This document shows positions 1 through 8,583 of a DNA stretch of 64,000 nt, piece by piece. The notes under the pieces are model-generated. The model did not search any database and was not told where the DNA came from. It saw nothing but the letters and a program-made list of their open reading frames with translations. The DNA comes from Gymnodinialimonas sp. 202GB13-11 (GTDB lineage Bacteria; Pseudomonadota; Alphaproteobacteria; Rhodobacterales; Rhodobacteraceae). The first letter of the stretch is position 1. Every line of letters begins with the position of its first letter. A program made the position numbers and the translations under genes. The DNA is taken from contig NZ_JBFRBH010000001.1 of the NCBI RefSeq assembly GCF_040932485.1, positions 2,418,001 through 2,482,000 of the forward strand. The letters run 5' to 3'.

Positions 1-1
1 T

Positions 2-1069
2 TGGACGCTTCAGGTGATCCACAACATCGACGATCAGCAGGGCAATCCGGTTCCCTTCGCTCCACGCAATGTGCTCAAGCGGGTCTGCGACCTTTACGCC
101 GCGCGGGGCTGGCAGCCGATCGTGGCACCCGAGATGGAATTCTACCTCGTCGCCCCCAACACCGATCCCGCGCGCGAGATCGAGCCGCCGATGGGCCGCT
201 CGGGCCGCCGCGCCGCAGCCCGGCAGGCCTATTCCATGAGTGCCGTGGACGAATACGGGCAGGTCATCGATGACATTTACGATTTCGCCGAAGCCATGGG
301 GCTTGAGATCGACGGCATCCTGCAAGAAGGCGGCGCGGGCCAGATCGAATTGAACCTGCGCCACGGCGATCCGGTGCGGCTGGCGGATGAGATGTTCTAC
401 TTCAAACGCATGATCCGTGAGGCAGCGTTGCGCCACGATTGCTACGCGACGTTCATGGCCAAACCCATCGCCGGAGAGCCCGGAAGCGCCATGCACATCC
501 ATCACTCGGTGGTCGATGCCGCAACGGGGCAGAACATCTTCAGCAGTGCGGATGGCGGTGAGACGCCCGCCTTTGCGCATTTCATTGGCGGCATGCAGAA
601 GAACCTGCCCGCCGTGATCGCCCTACTTGCACCTTACGTGAACAGTTATCGCCGCTACGTCCCCGACTTCGCCGCGCCGATTAACCTCGAATGGGGCCGC
701 GATAACCGCACCACGGGCATTCGCGTTCCCGTCTCAGGTCCCGACGCACGGCGTGTCGAGAACCGCCTGCCGGGGATGGACTGCAACCCGTATCTGGGCA
801 TCGCGGCCAGCCTCGCGTGCGGCTATATCGGGCTGGTGGACGAGAGCACTCCGTCTGATGAATTCAGCGGAGACGCCTATGCAAGCGAGTCCGGCGTGCC
901 GCGCGGGCTCGGCGATGCCCTTGGCCTGCTGGAATCCAATCCAGCCGTGCAACAGGTCCTCGGCGAGGAGTTCTGCCGGGTCTACGCCGCCGTTAAGCAG
1001 TTGGAATACAGCGAATTCCTGCACGTCATCTCACCGTGGGAGCGGGAGCATCTGCTCCTGAACGTGTAG
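2..1069 (+). CDS. Glutamine synthetase family protein, partial (probable gamma-glutamylpolyamine/amine ligase)
   Basis: The 5' end lies outside the window, so the N-terminal beta-grasp domain is missing and 355 codons remain. The catalytic domain shows the family landmarks: PEMEFYL and GGAGQIELN (metal-binding Glu), GSAMHIHHS (ATP/metal His loop) and NRTTGIRVP (the phosphate/glutamate-binding Arg loop). Such enzymes join an amine to the gamma-carboxyl of glutamate using ATP. The PuuB-like oxidase three genes downstream and the class III aminotransferase after it suggest a PuuA-type role in putrescine or other amine breakdown rather than ammonia assimilation; that is inference. The TAG stop overlaps the GTG start of the next gene, so the genes are probably cotranslated. 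Confidence 0.9.
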   Translation, partial: WTLQVIHNIDDQQGNPVPFAPRNVLKRVCDLYAARGWQPIVAPEMEFYLVAPNTDPAREIEPPMGRSGRRAAARQAYSMSAVDEYGQVIDDIYDFAEAMGLEIDGILQEGGAGQIELNLRHGDPVRLADEMFYFKRMIREAALRHDCYATFMAKPIAGEPGSAMHIHHSVVDAATGQNIFSSADGGETPAFAHFIGGMQKNLPAVIALLAPYVNSYRRYVPDFAAPINLEWGRDNRTTGIRVPVSGPDARRVENRLPGMDCNPYLGIAASLACGYIGLVDESTPSDEFSGDAYASESGVPRGLGDALGLLESNPAVQQVLGEEFCRVYAAVKQLEYSEFLHVISPWEREHLLLNV

Positions 1070-2250
1070 TGCCGGTCTGGCTGAAAGTGGCGCTCATCAC
1101 GCTCGGCACGTTGGCGGTGCTGATGGCCTTGGCCATCTACATTTTCGCCCGGATGATTGGCGGGATCTTCGACGGATTTGTCGAAGGGTTCACCAACCCC
1201 ACAGGGTCTGCCCCCGCAGCGGAAACCGGCCCGCAAGAAGTGCGCTTTCTTCAAACGGAGGGGTTTGATCCCACAGCCCCCGGGGCCGCCATTATACTGC
1301 ATCCAGCCTTTACCGGCCTTGCCAATCCGGTCGCCGTCACCGACCCGGCCCTTCTTGCAGAAGCCGCGGATACGGCCTTCTTCACCGACAACCGAAGCGC
1401 GGAGACCAGAATGGTCCTGCTATCGATCCTGTTCCTCAGCCCGCCCGGCAATGGCACGCGCTCCGCGATGGTCAGCCTGTTTCAGGATGGGCGTGAAGTG
1501 GGGACGCTGACCTGTTTCACGGGCCAATGCCCAAGGGGCGGCCCGCCGACCGCGCCCTACGATCTTGCGGGGCTGGAGGCGTCCGCGCAGCCCGTGACGC
1601 TGGAGGACGAGACCGTCATGGGCCTTCCCGCCGCCCGCGCGTTTCAGGCCGAACTGCTTGAGCAACCGGGCACGCTACTGACCAACGATGTGCAAGACCT
1701 GCCAGAGGCCGCGACGCGCTTCGACGGATATATGCGCGTGCGCCTGCCCTCTACCTTCGGCCCGTGGGAGGAATTCTCATCTTACCGGGGGGATGCCGAA
1801 CAGGCCGCGTTCGAAACAGGGTTGCGCCAGATCGGGCAAGGCACAGAGATCCCGTTTGAGATCACATACTCATTCTCGCGTACGTCGTGGACGCAATACG
1901 TGATCCATGATGCTGCGACGGAGCGAGCCGTGGTCGATGCAAATGGCTATGAGATTGTGGATGGGTGGCTGCCCCACATCATCCCGCAGGCCGATCTTTG
2001 GGTGGCCGCAGAAGATGCAGACGCGCTGCGTGCAGCGCTTTTGGCTTACGATTGGGCGGACCCGCGCGACCCGCCTGCCGATGACGTCCTTGCCGCTCGT
2101 ATCCCGCAGGTCATGGCCGCACATGATCTGCCCGGCGCGGCGGAGGACTACATGCACCGGGCCACCGTTTTCGACATGGAGGATGACGTCATCGTTGGCC
2201 CGTTCCGCGAGCCGGAGGTCTACTTTTCCTACTACAGGCTTGTCGAATGA
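1069..2250 (+). CDS. Unknown membrane-anchored protein (393 aa)
   Basis: Not recognised. I start it at the GTG at 1069, which overlaps the ligase stop (GTAGTG); the frame stays open upstream inside the ligase gene but that is unlikely to be used. Residues about 5-27 form one hydrophobic helix, followed by a roughly 360-residue soluble part likely outside the membrane. It has two close cysteines (TCFTGQC) that could make a disulfide. It overlaps the next gene by four bases (ATGA). Its place between ligase and oxidase genes suggests a link to amine metabolism, but nothing in the protein itself says what it does. Confidence 0.8.
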   Translation: MPVWLKVALITLGTLAVLMALAIYIFARMIGGIFDGFVEGFTNPTGSAPAAETGPQEVRFLQTEGFDPTAPGAAIILHPAFTGLANPVAVTDPALLAEAADTAFFTDNRSAETRMVLLSILFLSPPGNGTRSAMVSLFQDGREVGTLTCFTGQCPRGGPPTAPYDLAGLEASAQPVTLEDETVMGLPAARAFQAELLEQPGTLLTNDVQDLPEAATRFDGYMRVRLPSTFGPWEEFSSYRGDAEQAAFETGLRQIGQGTEIPFEITYSFSRTSWTQYVIHDAATERAVVDANGYEIVDGWLPHIIPQADLWVAAEDADALRAALLAYDWADPRDPPADDVLAARIPQVMAAHDLPGAAEDYMHRATVFDMEDDVIVGPFREPEVYFSYYRLVE

Positions 2251-2561
2251 GCGCGCCGGGCAGCAAGATCTGGTGGGTTGAGACGGCCCTGATCTGCGCC
2301 AGCGGTGTCGCCTTGGCGATCTGGTTGTGGGATGGCCCGGTTTTCGTGACCACCCTTGAACCGGTTTCTGCTGACGCACCGCAAACGGAGATAACCCCAG
2401 CCTCGCCCCGCACCATCGTGGAGATGTTCGAGTACGGCTGCGTCACCTCCGAACATCTGCAAGCCATGCGAGAGGGGCGCACGGCACATGTGTTGTGCCC
2501 CGTCGAAGCGTTCGCGCCGACCGCCCCCAACGCCCCACCAGCAGACCGGCTATTTCCATGA
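2247..2561 (+). CDS. Small unknown membrane protein (104 aa)
   Basis: Not recognised. It has one N-terminal transmembrane helix (around residues 9-28, rich in W, A, L) and a short soluble tail with two cysteines. Its ATG overlaps the stop of the previous gene and its TGA overlaps the ATG of the FAD oxidase gene, so it sits inside a tightly coupled operon and is very likely a real gene. Function unknown. Confidence 0.7.
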   Translation: MSAPGSKIWWVETALICASGVALAIWLWDGPVFVTTLEPVSADAPQTEITPASPRTIVEMFEYGCVTSEHLQAMREGRTAHVLCPVEAFAPTAPNAPPADRLFP

Positions 2562-3853
2562 ACCCGCTCTACCGCAATGACAAACCCGGCCAACATGCGC
2601 CATCTTCCTATGCGGCAGGGCTGACGCCTGTGGACCGCCCGCCGCTGACCGGCCAGATCAAGGCGGATGTCGCCGTGATCGGTGCGGGCTATTGCGGGTT
2701 GTGGGCGGCGAAAACGCTGGCTGCTGCGGGCCGGGATGTCGTGGTGTTGGACGCGCACCGTGTGGGGTTCGGGGCATCGGGCCGTAACGGGGGGCAGATC
2801 CATTCCGGCTTCAACAAGACCCAGCCCGAATTGGAAGCCAAACTCGGCGATACCCGCGCGAGCGCCTTGTGGGATTTGGCGGAGGCCGCGAAGGCGCAGG
2901 TCCAGGCATTCTGTGCACAGCATCCGGAAACCGCCTTGCGCGAAGGTTTGGGGTACGGCGTCTACGACAAGCTTGAATTGGCGGAATTCCGGCTTCTCGC
3001 CGATCACATGTCCCGCCACTACAGCCTCGACATGGACGTGCTCGACAAGGAAGCATTCGCCGATGTGGTGAAATCCCCGCTTTACTGCGGCGGTGTGCTC
3101 GACCCGTCAGGTGGGCATCTGCAACCGCTGCAATACGCACTGGCCCTTGGGAACGCGGCAGAGCGTGCGGGCGCCACGATCTATGAGCGCACCGAGGTTG
3201 AGAGCGTCACGGAAGGCGCGCGCGTCACCCTGCGCACACCGCGCGGACAGGTTGAGGCAGGCCATGTGATCGTGGCCGGCAATGGCTACCTGCCCAACAT
3301 CCTTCCGGCGGTGAACCGCAAGGTCATGCCGATCAATTCGTTCATCGCCGCAACCGAGCCTTTACCCGACCGCTGGCAGGAGGTGTTGGCCCAGGACATC
3401 GCCGTGGCCGACAGCAAATTCGTGGTGAATTACTACCGCTTCGATCCAGAAAAACGGTTTCTTTTCGGTGGGCGGGAAAGCTATTCCATTGGCTTCCCCT
3501 CTGACATCCAGACCGCTTTGATCGCCCGGATGGAAGGGCTGTTCCCGCAACTCAAGGGCGTGAAGATTGAACATGTCTGGGGCGGCTCCCTTGGGATCAC
3601 GCCCACCCGTGTGCCCCACGTGGCACGTGTTGCCCCTAACATCCTGTCCGGCGCGGGTTTTTCCGGTCAGGGCGTTGCGTTGTCTGGCATGGCGGGGCGT
3701 GTGATGGCCGAGGCCGTGTTGGGCCAGGAAGACGGATTGACGACCTTCGAGGCTCTGAATGTGCCCGCATTTCCCGGTGGAACAGCCCTCCGCACCCCGA
3801 TCCTGACGCTGGCCATGACCTGGTTCGCGCTGCGCGATCGCCTCGGCCTTTAG
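2558..3853 (+). CDS. FAD-dependent amine oxidoreductase, PuuB-like
   Basis: A 431-residue DAO-family flavoprotein. The N-terminal dinucleotide-binding motif GAGYCGLWAAKTLA, then the acidic end of strand two (VLDAHRVGFGASGRNGGQ), are typical of gamma-glutamylputrescine oxidoreductases, as is the opening LYRNDKPGQHAPSSY. C-terminal GAGFSGQGVALS is the second FAD contact. The usual reaction oxidises the gamma-glutamylated amine to an aldehyde, releasing ammonia and hydrogen peroxide. Start chosen at the ATG that overlaps the upstream stop. With the upstream ligase this makes a PuuA/PuuB pair, though no aldehyde dehydrogenase or gamma-glutamyl hydrolase is visible here, so the substrate remains inferred. 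Confidence 0.88.
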   Translation: MNPLYRNDKPGQHAPSSYAAGLTPVDRPPLTGQIKADVAVIGAGYCGLWAAKTLAAAGRDVVVLDAHRVGFGASGRNGGQIHSGFNKTQPELEAKLGDTRASALWDLAEAAKAQVQAFCAQHPETALREGLGYGVYDKLELAEFRLLADHMSRHYSLDMDVLDKEAFADVVKSPLYCGGVLDPSGGHLQPLQYALALGNAAERAGATIYERTEVESVTEGARVTLRTPRGQVEAGHVIVAGNGYLPNILPAVNRKVMPINSFIAATEPLPDRWQEVLAQDIAVADSKFVVNYYRFDPEKRFLFGGRESYSIGFPSDIQTALIARMEGLFPQLKGVKIEHVWGGSLGITPTRVPHVARVAPNILSGAGFSGQGVALSGMAGRVMAEAVLGQEDGLTTFEALNVPAFPGGTALRTPILTLAMTWFALRDRLGL

Positions 3854-3892
3854 AGCATTTCGGCGGATTGACGCCATGTCACACCCGCAGGG

Positions 3893-3930
3893 GATTCCCT
3901 TGGCTGCCCGGATCATAGTATAAGGGAATC
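3893..3930. promoter_or_regulatory. Inverted repeat in front of the DegT-type gene
   Basis: GATTCCCTT at 3893-3901 and AAGGGAATC at 3922-3930 are exact inverted arms of 9 bp with a 20-bp spacer. They sit 30 bp before the start of the DegT-type gene in an otherwise A+T-richer gap. They could be a terminator for the oxidase operon or an operator; there is no T-run after the second arm, which slightly favours the operator reading. Confidence 0.4.
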
Positions 3931-3959
3931 GAAATTATACATTTCAAAAAGGTGAATGT

Positions 3960-5168
3960 ATGTCCCTCGATCACGTCCCCGCCCCGAATGTCTACGATGC
4001 GGAACCGATCCCGCCCGCCGCCCGCGCTGAGATTGACCGGCTTCTGCTCTCCGGCGATCTGTTCCGCTACACCGCGCCATCCGATGCGCCGGTGGCGCTT
4101 TTGGAGCGCGAGTTTGCTGCGCTGATGGGCACGAAGTACGCGCTGGCGGTATCGAGCTGCTCGGCGGCTCTGTTCCTGTCGCTGGAAGCGCTTGGCCTGC
4201 CCGAAGGGGCCAAGGTCATGATCCCGGCCTTTACATTTGCGGCTGTCCCCTCCTCCATCGTGCATGCCGGGATGCAGCCGGTGCTGTGCGAAGTGGGCGA
4301 AAACTACCGCATCGACATGGACGATTTCCGTGCCAAGCTGCCTGACGTAGATGCCGTCATCATCAGCCACATGCGCGGCCATACCTCAGACATGGACGCC
4401 ATAATGAAGGCCTGTGATGCGGCGGGTATTCCAGTGATCGAAGACGCCGCGCACTCGCTTGGCACCACGTGGCACGGGCGCAAGATCGGCACGATTGGCC
4501 GCGTCGGTTGCTTCAGCTTCCAGTCCTATAAGCTGGTGAATGCAGGCGAAGGCGGCATTCTGGTCACAGACGATGCCGATCTGGTGGCCCGCGCAGTGAT
4601 CATGTCCGGCGCTTATGAGCACAACTGGAAAAAGCATGGCGAAGATGCCGATCTGGCCGAGGCCTTTGCCCGCTGGCAGAACAAGCTGCCGCTCTACAAT
4701 TTGCGCATGCAGAACCTGAGTGCCGCCGTGATCCGCCCACAACTGCCTGAAGTGGCCCGCCGTGTCCGGGATGGGCGGGCGAACCACGACTACGTGGCAG
4801 AGCTATTGAACGCTTCGTCTTGGCTGCACGTGCCCGATGCCCTTTCACCGGAAGATCGCGCGCCGGATTCCATTCAATTCAATCTGGTTGGATTTGAGAG
4901 TGACGCGAAGGCGCGCGCTTTCGCGGATGCCGCCGCAGCGCGCGGCGTGAAGGTGCAAGTATTCGGGCTCAGCACAGACAATGCACGCGCCTTCTGGAAT
5001 TGGCAGTTCATCCCCGGCGACGTGCCGGACCTTCCGCAAACCCGCGCCATGCTGATGCGCGCCTGCGACGTGCGCTTACCCGCGCGGCTGCAAAAGCCGG
5101 ACCTCGATTTCATCGCGAACGTACTGGTGTCTGCCGCCGAAGAGGTGAAAGGCGCAAAAGCCGCCTGA
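3960..5168 (+). CDS. DegT/DnrJ/EryC1/StrS family aminotransferase
   Basis: A 402-residue fold-type-I PLP enzyme. Landmarks are SSCSAALFLSLEAL (PLP phosphate loop), IPVIEDAAHSLG (the Asp contacting the PLP ring nitrogen) and FSFQSYKLVNAGEGG with Lys191 as the likely Schiff-base residue. Most relatives aminate keto-sugars for polysaccharides, but there are no sugar genes next to it; it is followed by two more aminotransferase genes. The role is therefore open: amine catabolism is as possible as nucleotide-sugar chemistry. AAGGTG lies 5 bases before the chosen ATG; an out-of-frame ATG four bases earlier is ignored. Confidence 0.85.
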   Translation: MSLDHVPAPNVYDAEPIPPAARAEIDRLLLSGDLFRYTAPSDAPVALLEREFAALMGTKYALAVSSCSAALFLSLEALGLPEGAKVMIPAFTFAAVPSSIVHAGMQPVLCEVGENYRIDMDDFRAKLPDVDAVIISHMRGHTSDMDAIMKACDAAGIPVIEDAAHSLGTTWHGRKIGTIGRVGCFSFQSYKLVNAGEGGILVTDDADLVARAVIMSGAYEHNWKKHGEDADLAEAFARWQNKLPLYNLRMQNLSAAVIRPQLPEVARRVRDGRANHDYVAELLNASSWLHVPDALSPEDRAPDSIQFNLVGFESDAKARAFADAAAARGVKVQVFGLSTDNARAFWNWQFIPGDVPDLPQTRAMLMRACDVRLPARLQKPDLDFIANVLVSAAEEVKGAKAA

Positions 5169-5205
5169 TCTTGCGCATAGGGGCGAGCCTAGGCAGGCTG
5201 CCCCC

Positions 5206-6105
5206 ATGACAGATCTTTCCAAAGGCGCGGCCCATTGGCAGGGCCGTATCGTTCCCATTGCAGAGGCCGCCCTGCCCGTCACCGACTGGGGCGTCACCCA
5301 TTCCGATATCGCCTATGATGTGGTCCCTGTCTGGAAAGGCGGGTTTTTCCGGCTCGATGACTACGTGGCGCGGTTCATGGCGTCGCTGGCCGCTTTGCGG
5401 ATGGAAATCGGGCGAGATGCTGACGAGGTGAAAGCGGCGCTGACGGAAATGGTCGCCGCCTCTTGCCTGCGCGACAGCTACGTCGCCATGGTTGCCGCCC
5501 GCGGACGCAATCCTGTTCCCGGGTCCCGCGATCCACGTGACTGCGAGAACCACTTCTACGCCTGGTGCGTGCCTTACGTGCATATCGTAAAGCCTGACGC
5601 CGCCATGCAGGGCACCTCTGTCTGGATCGCCAAACGCATCCGCCGCATTCCGGCCGACAGCGTCGATCCGACCGTGAAGAACTACCATTGGGGCGATTTC
5701 ACTGGCGGGTTGTTCGAGGCCAAGGACAATGGCTTCGAGACGGTGCTGTTGCTGGACCACGAAGGCAATGTCACCGAAGGCCCTGGGTTCAACGCTTTCG
5801 CTGTGTTCGACGACCGACTGGTGACATCGGACCACGGAGTCCTGCACGGGATCAGCCGCCGAACGGTGCTTGAGATGGCAGCAGAGGCCGGGCTGCGCGT
5901 TGAGACGCGTCCGCTTCCGTTGGATGAATTTCTTGAGGCGGACGAAGTCTTTCTCAGCTCCTCCGGCGGCGGCGTGATCCCTGTGGCGCAGGTGGATGAG
6001 CTGCATTTCTCGAACGGCGCTGCCGGTCCGGTCGCGTTGGACATGCGGCGGCGGTATTTCGACTGGATCGAACGCCCGAGCCACCGCACCGAAATCACAT
6101 ATTGA
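5206..6105 (+). CDS. Aminotransferase class IV (branched-chain/D-amino-acid type fold)
   Basis: A 299-residue fold-type-IV PLP enzyme. Lys158 in DPTVKNYHWGD is the expected PLP lysine and VTEGPGFNAFAV is the phosphate-binding region (the EGxxxN pattern). The family includes branched-chain aminotransferase, D-alanine aminotransferase and aminodeoxychorismate lyase; the divergent sequence does not fit any one of these clearly. It begins 37 bases after the DegT-type gene and runs toward the class III aminotransferase on the same strand, so it may share an operon with them. Substrate unknown. Confidence 0.85.
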   Translation: MTDLSKGAAHWQGRIVPIAEAALPVTDWGVTHSDIAYDVVPVWKGGFFRLDDYVARFMASLAALRMEIGRDADEVKAALTEMVAASCLRDSYVAMVAARGRNPVPGSRDPRDCENHFYAWCVPYVHIVKPDAAMQGTSVWIAKRIRRIPADSVDPTVKNYHWGDFTGGLFEAKDNGFETVLLLDHEGNVTEGPGFNAFAVFDDRLVTSDHGVLHGISRRTVLEMAAEAGLRVETRPLPLDEFLEADEVFLSSSGGGVIPVAQVDELHFSNGAAGPVALDMRRRYFDWIERPSHRTEITY

Positions 6106-6151
6106 GCGTGTCCAGCGGCGGGCGTAGCGTGACCGCAAAGGGAGGCCCGTC

Positions 6152-7519
6152 ATGAACACTCACGCCCCGAATTCCTGGGAAGCCCGCGCTGAGGCGCATT
6201 CGCTCTACGGCTTCACCGATCTGCCCTCGATCCGCGAGCGCGGCACGGTTGTGATCACCCACGGTGAGGGGCCGTATGTGTTCGACACCAACGGGAAAAA
6301 ATACCTCGATAGCAATTCGGGGCTTTGGAACATGGTGGCGGGGTTTGACCACAAGGGCCTGATCGAGGCGGCAAAGGCGCAATACGACCGCTTCCCCGGC
6401 TATCACGCCTTTTTCGGGCGGATGAGTGACCAGACCGTCGCCCTGTCGGAGCGCTTGATCGACGTCTCGCCGTGGGATCGGGGCAAGGTGTTCTACACAA
6501 ACTCAGGGTCCGAGGCGAATGACACCATGGTCAAGATGCTGTGGTTCATGGGCCAGCAGGAGGGCACGCCACAAAAGCGCAAGATCCTGACGCGGGGCAA
6601 TGCCTATCACGGGGTGACGGCGGTGGCGGCCTCGATGACCGCGAAGCCCTATAACGAACTGTTCGGTCTGCCGATGGAGGGCTTCGTCCACCTCACCTGC
6701 CCGCATTACTGGCGAGAGGGGCGCGACGGAGAGAGCGAGGCGGACTTTACCGCACGTTTGGCAGCCGAGCTTGAGGACGTCATCGCGCGCGAAGGGGCGG
6801 ACACGATTGCGGGCTTCTTTGCCGAGCCGGTTCTGGGCGCGGGCGGAGTGATCCCGCCGCCTGAGGGCTATTTCCAGGCGATGCAGGCGGTGCTGAAGCG
6901 TCATGGCGTCCCGCTGATCTCGGACGAGGTAATCTGCGGGTTCGGGCGGACGGGTGAGGTCTGGGGCTGTGAGACGTATGATTTCGTGCCGGATGTCATC
7001 ATCTCCTCCAAGGCGCTGACCGCCGGGTATTTCCCGATGGGCGCGGTGATGCTGGGGCCGGAGATGACAGACCGGTTGCAGGCCGCGATTGATCCGGTGG
7101 AGGAGTTCCCGCATGGCTTCACCGCCTCGGGTCATCCGGTTGGGTGTGCCGTGGCGCTGAAGGCCATCGACGTGGTGATCGAGGAAGGGTTGCTCGACAT
7201 GGTCCGCGCGGGCGCGTCGCGAATGGAGGCGGGGCTGCGCGAGGTGGCCAGCCATCCCAATATCGGAGAGCTGCGCGGTGTGGGCTACATGTGGGCGCTG
7301 GAGGCGGTGCGCGACCGCGACGGAAAGGTGCCGTTCGAGGGGCATCTGAGCGTGTCGGAGCGGATTGCCAATACCTGTACCGATCACGGGCTGATCTGCC
7401 GCCCGCTGGGGCAATCTGTGGTGCTTTGCCCGGCCTTCACGCTGACCGACGGGCAGATGGATGAGATGTGCGAGAAGCTGGATGCAGCGTTGAAACAGGT
7501 CTTCGCGGAGGTGGCGTGA
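6152..7519 (+). CDS. Aminotransferase class III (omega-amine:pyruvate type)
   Basis: A 455-residue fold-type-I enzyme of the omega-transaminase group. NSGSEANDTMVKMLW is the PLP phosphate-binding loop, ISDEVICGFGRTG holds the ring-nitrogen Asp, and ISSKALTAGYFPMGAV holds the Schiff-base lysine. Relatives move an amino group from putrescine, taurine, beta-alanine or similar terminal amines to pyruvate or 2-oxoglutarate. The ligase and oxidase upstream make a polyamine or related amine the most likely substrate (inference). A strong GGAGG lies before the ATG. A repeated 16-bp palindrome follows the stop codon. Confidence 0.9.
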   Translation: MNTHAPNSWEARAEAHSLYGFTDLPSIRERGTVVITHGEGPYVFDTNGKKYLDSNSGLWNMVAGFDHKGLIEAAKAQYDRFPGYHAFFGRMSDQTVALSERLIDVSPWDRGKVFYTNSGSEANDTMVKMLWFMGQQEGTPQKRKILTRGNAYHGVTAVAASMTAKPYNELFGLPMEGFVHLTCPHYWREGRDGESEADFTARLAAELEDVIAREGADTIAGFFAEPVLGAGGVIPPPEGYFQAMQAVLKRHGVPLISDEVICGFGRTGEVWGCETYDFVPDVIISSKALTAGYFPMGAVMLGPEMTDRLQAAIDPVEEFPHGFTASGHPVGCAVALKAIDVVIEEGLLDMVRAGASRMEAGLREVASHPNIGELRGVGYMWALEAVRDRDGKVPFEGHLSVSERIANTCTDHGLICRPLGQSVVLCPAFTLTDGQMDEMCEKLDAALKQVFAEVA

Positions 7520-7526
7520 GGCTGGA

Positions 7527-7542
7527 TGCTCACGCGTGAGCA
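7527..7542. repeat. TGCTCACGCGTGAGCA palindrome, copy 1
   Basis: A perfect 16-bp palindrome that begins 7 bases after the stop codon of the class III aminotransferase. A second copy (18 bp, same core) follows the thyX stop codon at 41251-41268, in the same orientation relative to the gene, with matching flanks on both sides (TGAGGCTG before, GCAGA-GGGTTAAG after). It can form a hairpin in RNA, but there is no following T-run. Confidence 0.85.
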
Positions 7543-7617
7543 GATGGGTTAAGCTACTGACAAAAAAAGACTATCCTGTTTCTGTTTACCAAAAATTAAG
7601 GATTTCAGACCGGATCA

Positions 7618-8193
7618 ATGGATGTGCGCCCCTTGCCAACGGACTTCGACGCTGAGGCCCCGTTACAGTCTGACCTGCTAACCCTGCGCCCCATGACGGA
7701 GGCGGATCGCACGGACCTGAGCAAGGCTGCCAGTGATCCGGGAATCTGGGCCGGACACCCCGCATCGGACCGGTGGAAACCAGCGGCGTTCAAGCCGTAT
7801 TTCGACTTTCTGCTGGAAGCCGGCGGGACAATGACGGCGCGGGACACCAAGGGCCGGGCCATTGGGATATCGCGCTTCTACCACAGCGCCGATGCGCCGG
7901 ACGGGATCGGGATTGGGTTCACATTCCTCGTGCGTGACCATTGGGGCGGAGCCACGAATTTCGCAATGAAACAGCTGATGGTGGACCATATATTCGCCCA
8001 CCGCCCGGAGGTCTGGTTTCACATCGCGCCGACGAATATCCGCTCTCAAAAGGCAACGACGAAACTGGGGGCGGGGCGGATTGCGGATGCGGTGCTGGAT
8101 CTTGGGACCGGCCCTGCCGATTGGGTGCGGATGGTGCTGCGGCCTGATGCATGGAAGGCGGTCCATGCAGCCCGGTCCGAGATGAAGACCTAA
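7618..8193 (+). CDS. GNAT family N-acetyltransferase (RimJ/RimL type)
   Basis: A 191-residue protein with the layout of the RimJ/RimL-like acetyltransferases: LTLRPMTEADRTDL at the N-terminus, the acceptor strand IGIGFTFLVRDHWGGATNFAMKQLM in the acetyl-CoA region (split here around the VRDHWGG turn), and a C-terminal NIRSQKATTKLGA, the usual asparagine-containing alpha-4 motif. Acetylates an amino group on an unknown protein or small molecule. It stands alone between the amine cluster and the PHA cluster, with its own gap upstream that contains TTAAGGA before the start. Confidence 0.8.
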   Translation: MDVRPLPTDFDAEAPLQSDLLTLRPMTEADRTDLSKAASDPGIWAGHPASDRWKPAAFKPYFDFLLEAGGTMTARDTKGRAIGISRFYHSADAPDGIGIGFTFLVRDHWGGATNFAMKQLMVDHIFAHRPEVWFHIAPTNIRSQKATTKLGAGRIADAVLDLGTGPADWVRMVLRPDAWKAVHAARSEMKT

Positions 8194-8277
8194 GCGGGCT
8201 CGCACGACACAGCCGCACCGTTTTTGCATTTTCGTGGAACAAAGATGGGAAGGACGCGGGAAGCGAGTGAGCGCGGC

Positions 8278-8583
8278 CTATTGGGCAAGCGTCAATTGGC
8301 AGCGCTCAGAGGCGGCGACGACGCGATCCAACTCATAGAAATGCCCGGCATTGGCCGGGTCGGTCACGGCCTGCATCTGGGCTGCGGCCTGAACGAGGCG
8401 CGCGGCGGCAGCTTGGCGCGCTGACGGGTCGGGCGCGGTTTCGCACAGTGAGAAATCCGCCATCGCAGCGAGGTAGGGGCTTTCATAATCGTCGGCCCGG
8501 TCGCCAAAAAGCGCGGAGAAAACAGCGCAACCAGATACGGAGAGGGCCGCACCACTGAGGATCAGAAGCCGAAAGGGTCGCAC
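8278..8583 (-). CDS. Small predicted lipoprotein (101 aa), unknown function
   Basis: Starts with GTG directly after the phaR stop codon, with no gap. The N-terminus is a signal peptide ending in a lipobox (LSVSGC), so the mature protein would carry a lipid on Cys19. The remaining 80 residues are mostly Ala-rich helices with a second Cys pair. No family recognised. Its position makes it the last gene of a phaR transcript, but a role in PHA metabolism is not shown. Confidence 0.65.
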   Translation of the reverse strand: MRPFRLLILSGAALSVSGCAVFSALFGDRADDYESPYLAAMADFSLCETAPDPSARQAAAARLVQAAAQMQAVTDPANAGHFYELDRVVAASERCQLTLAQ

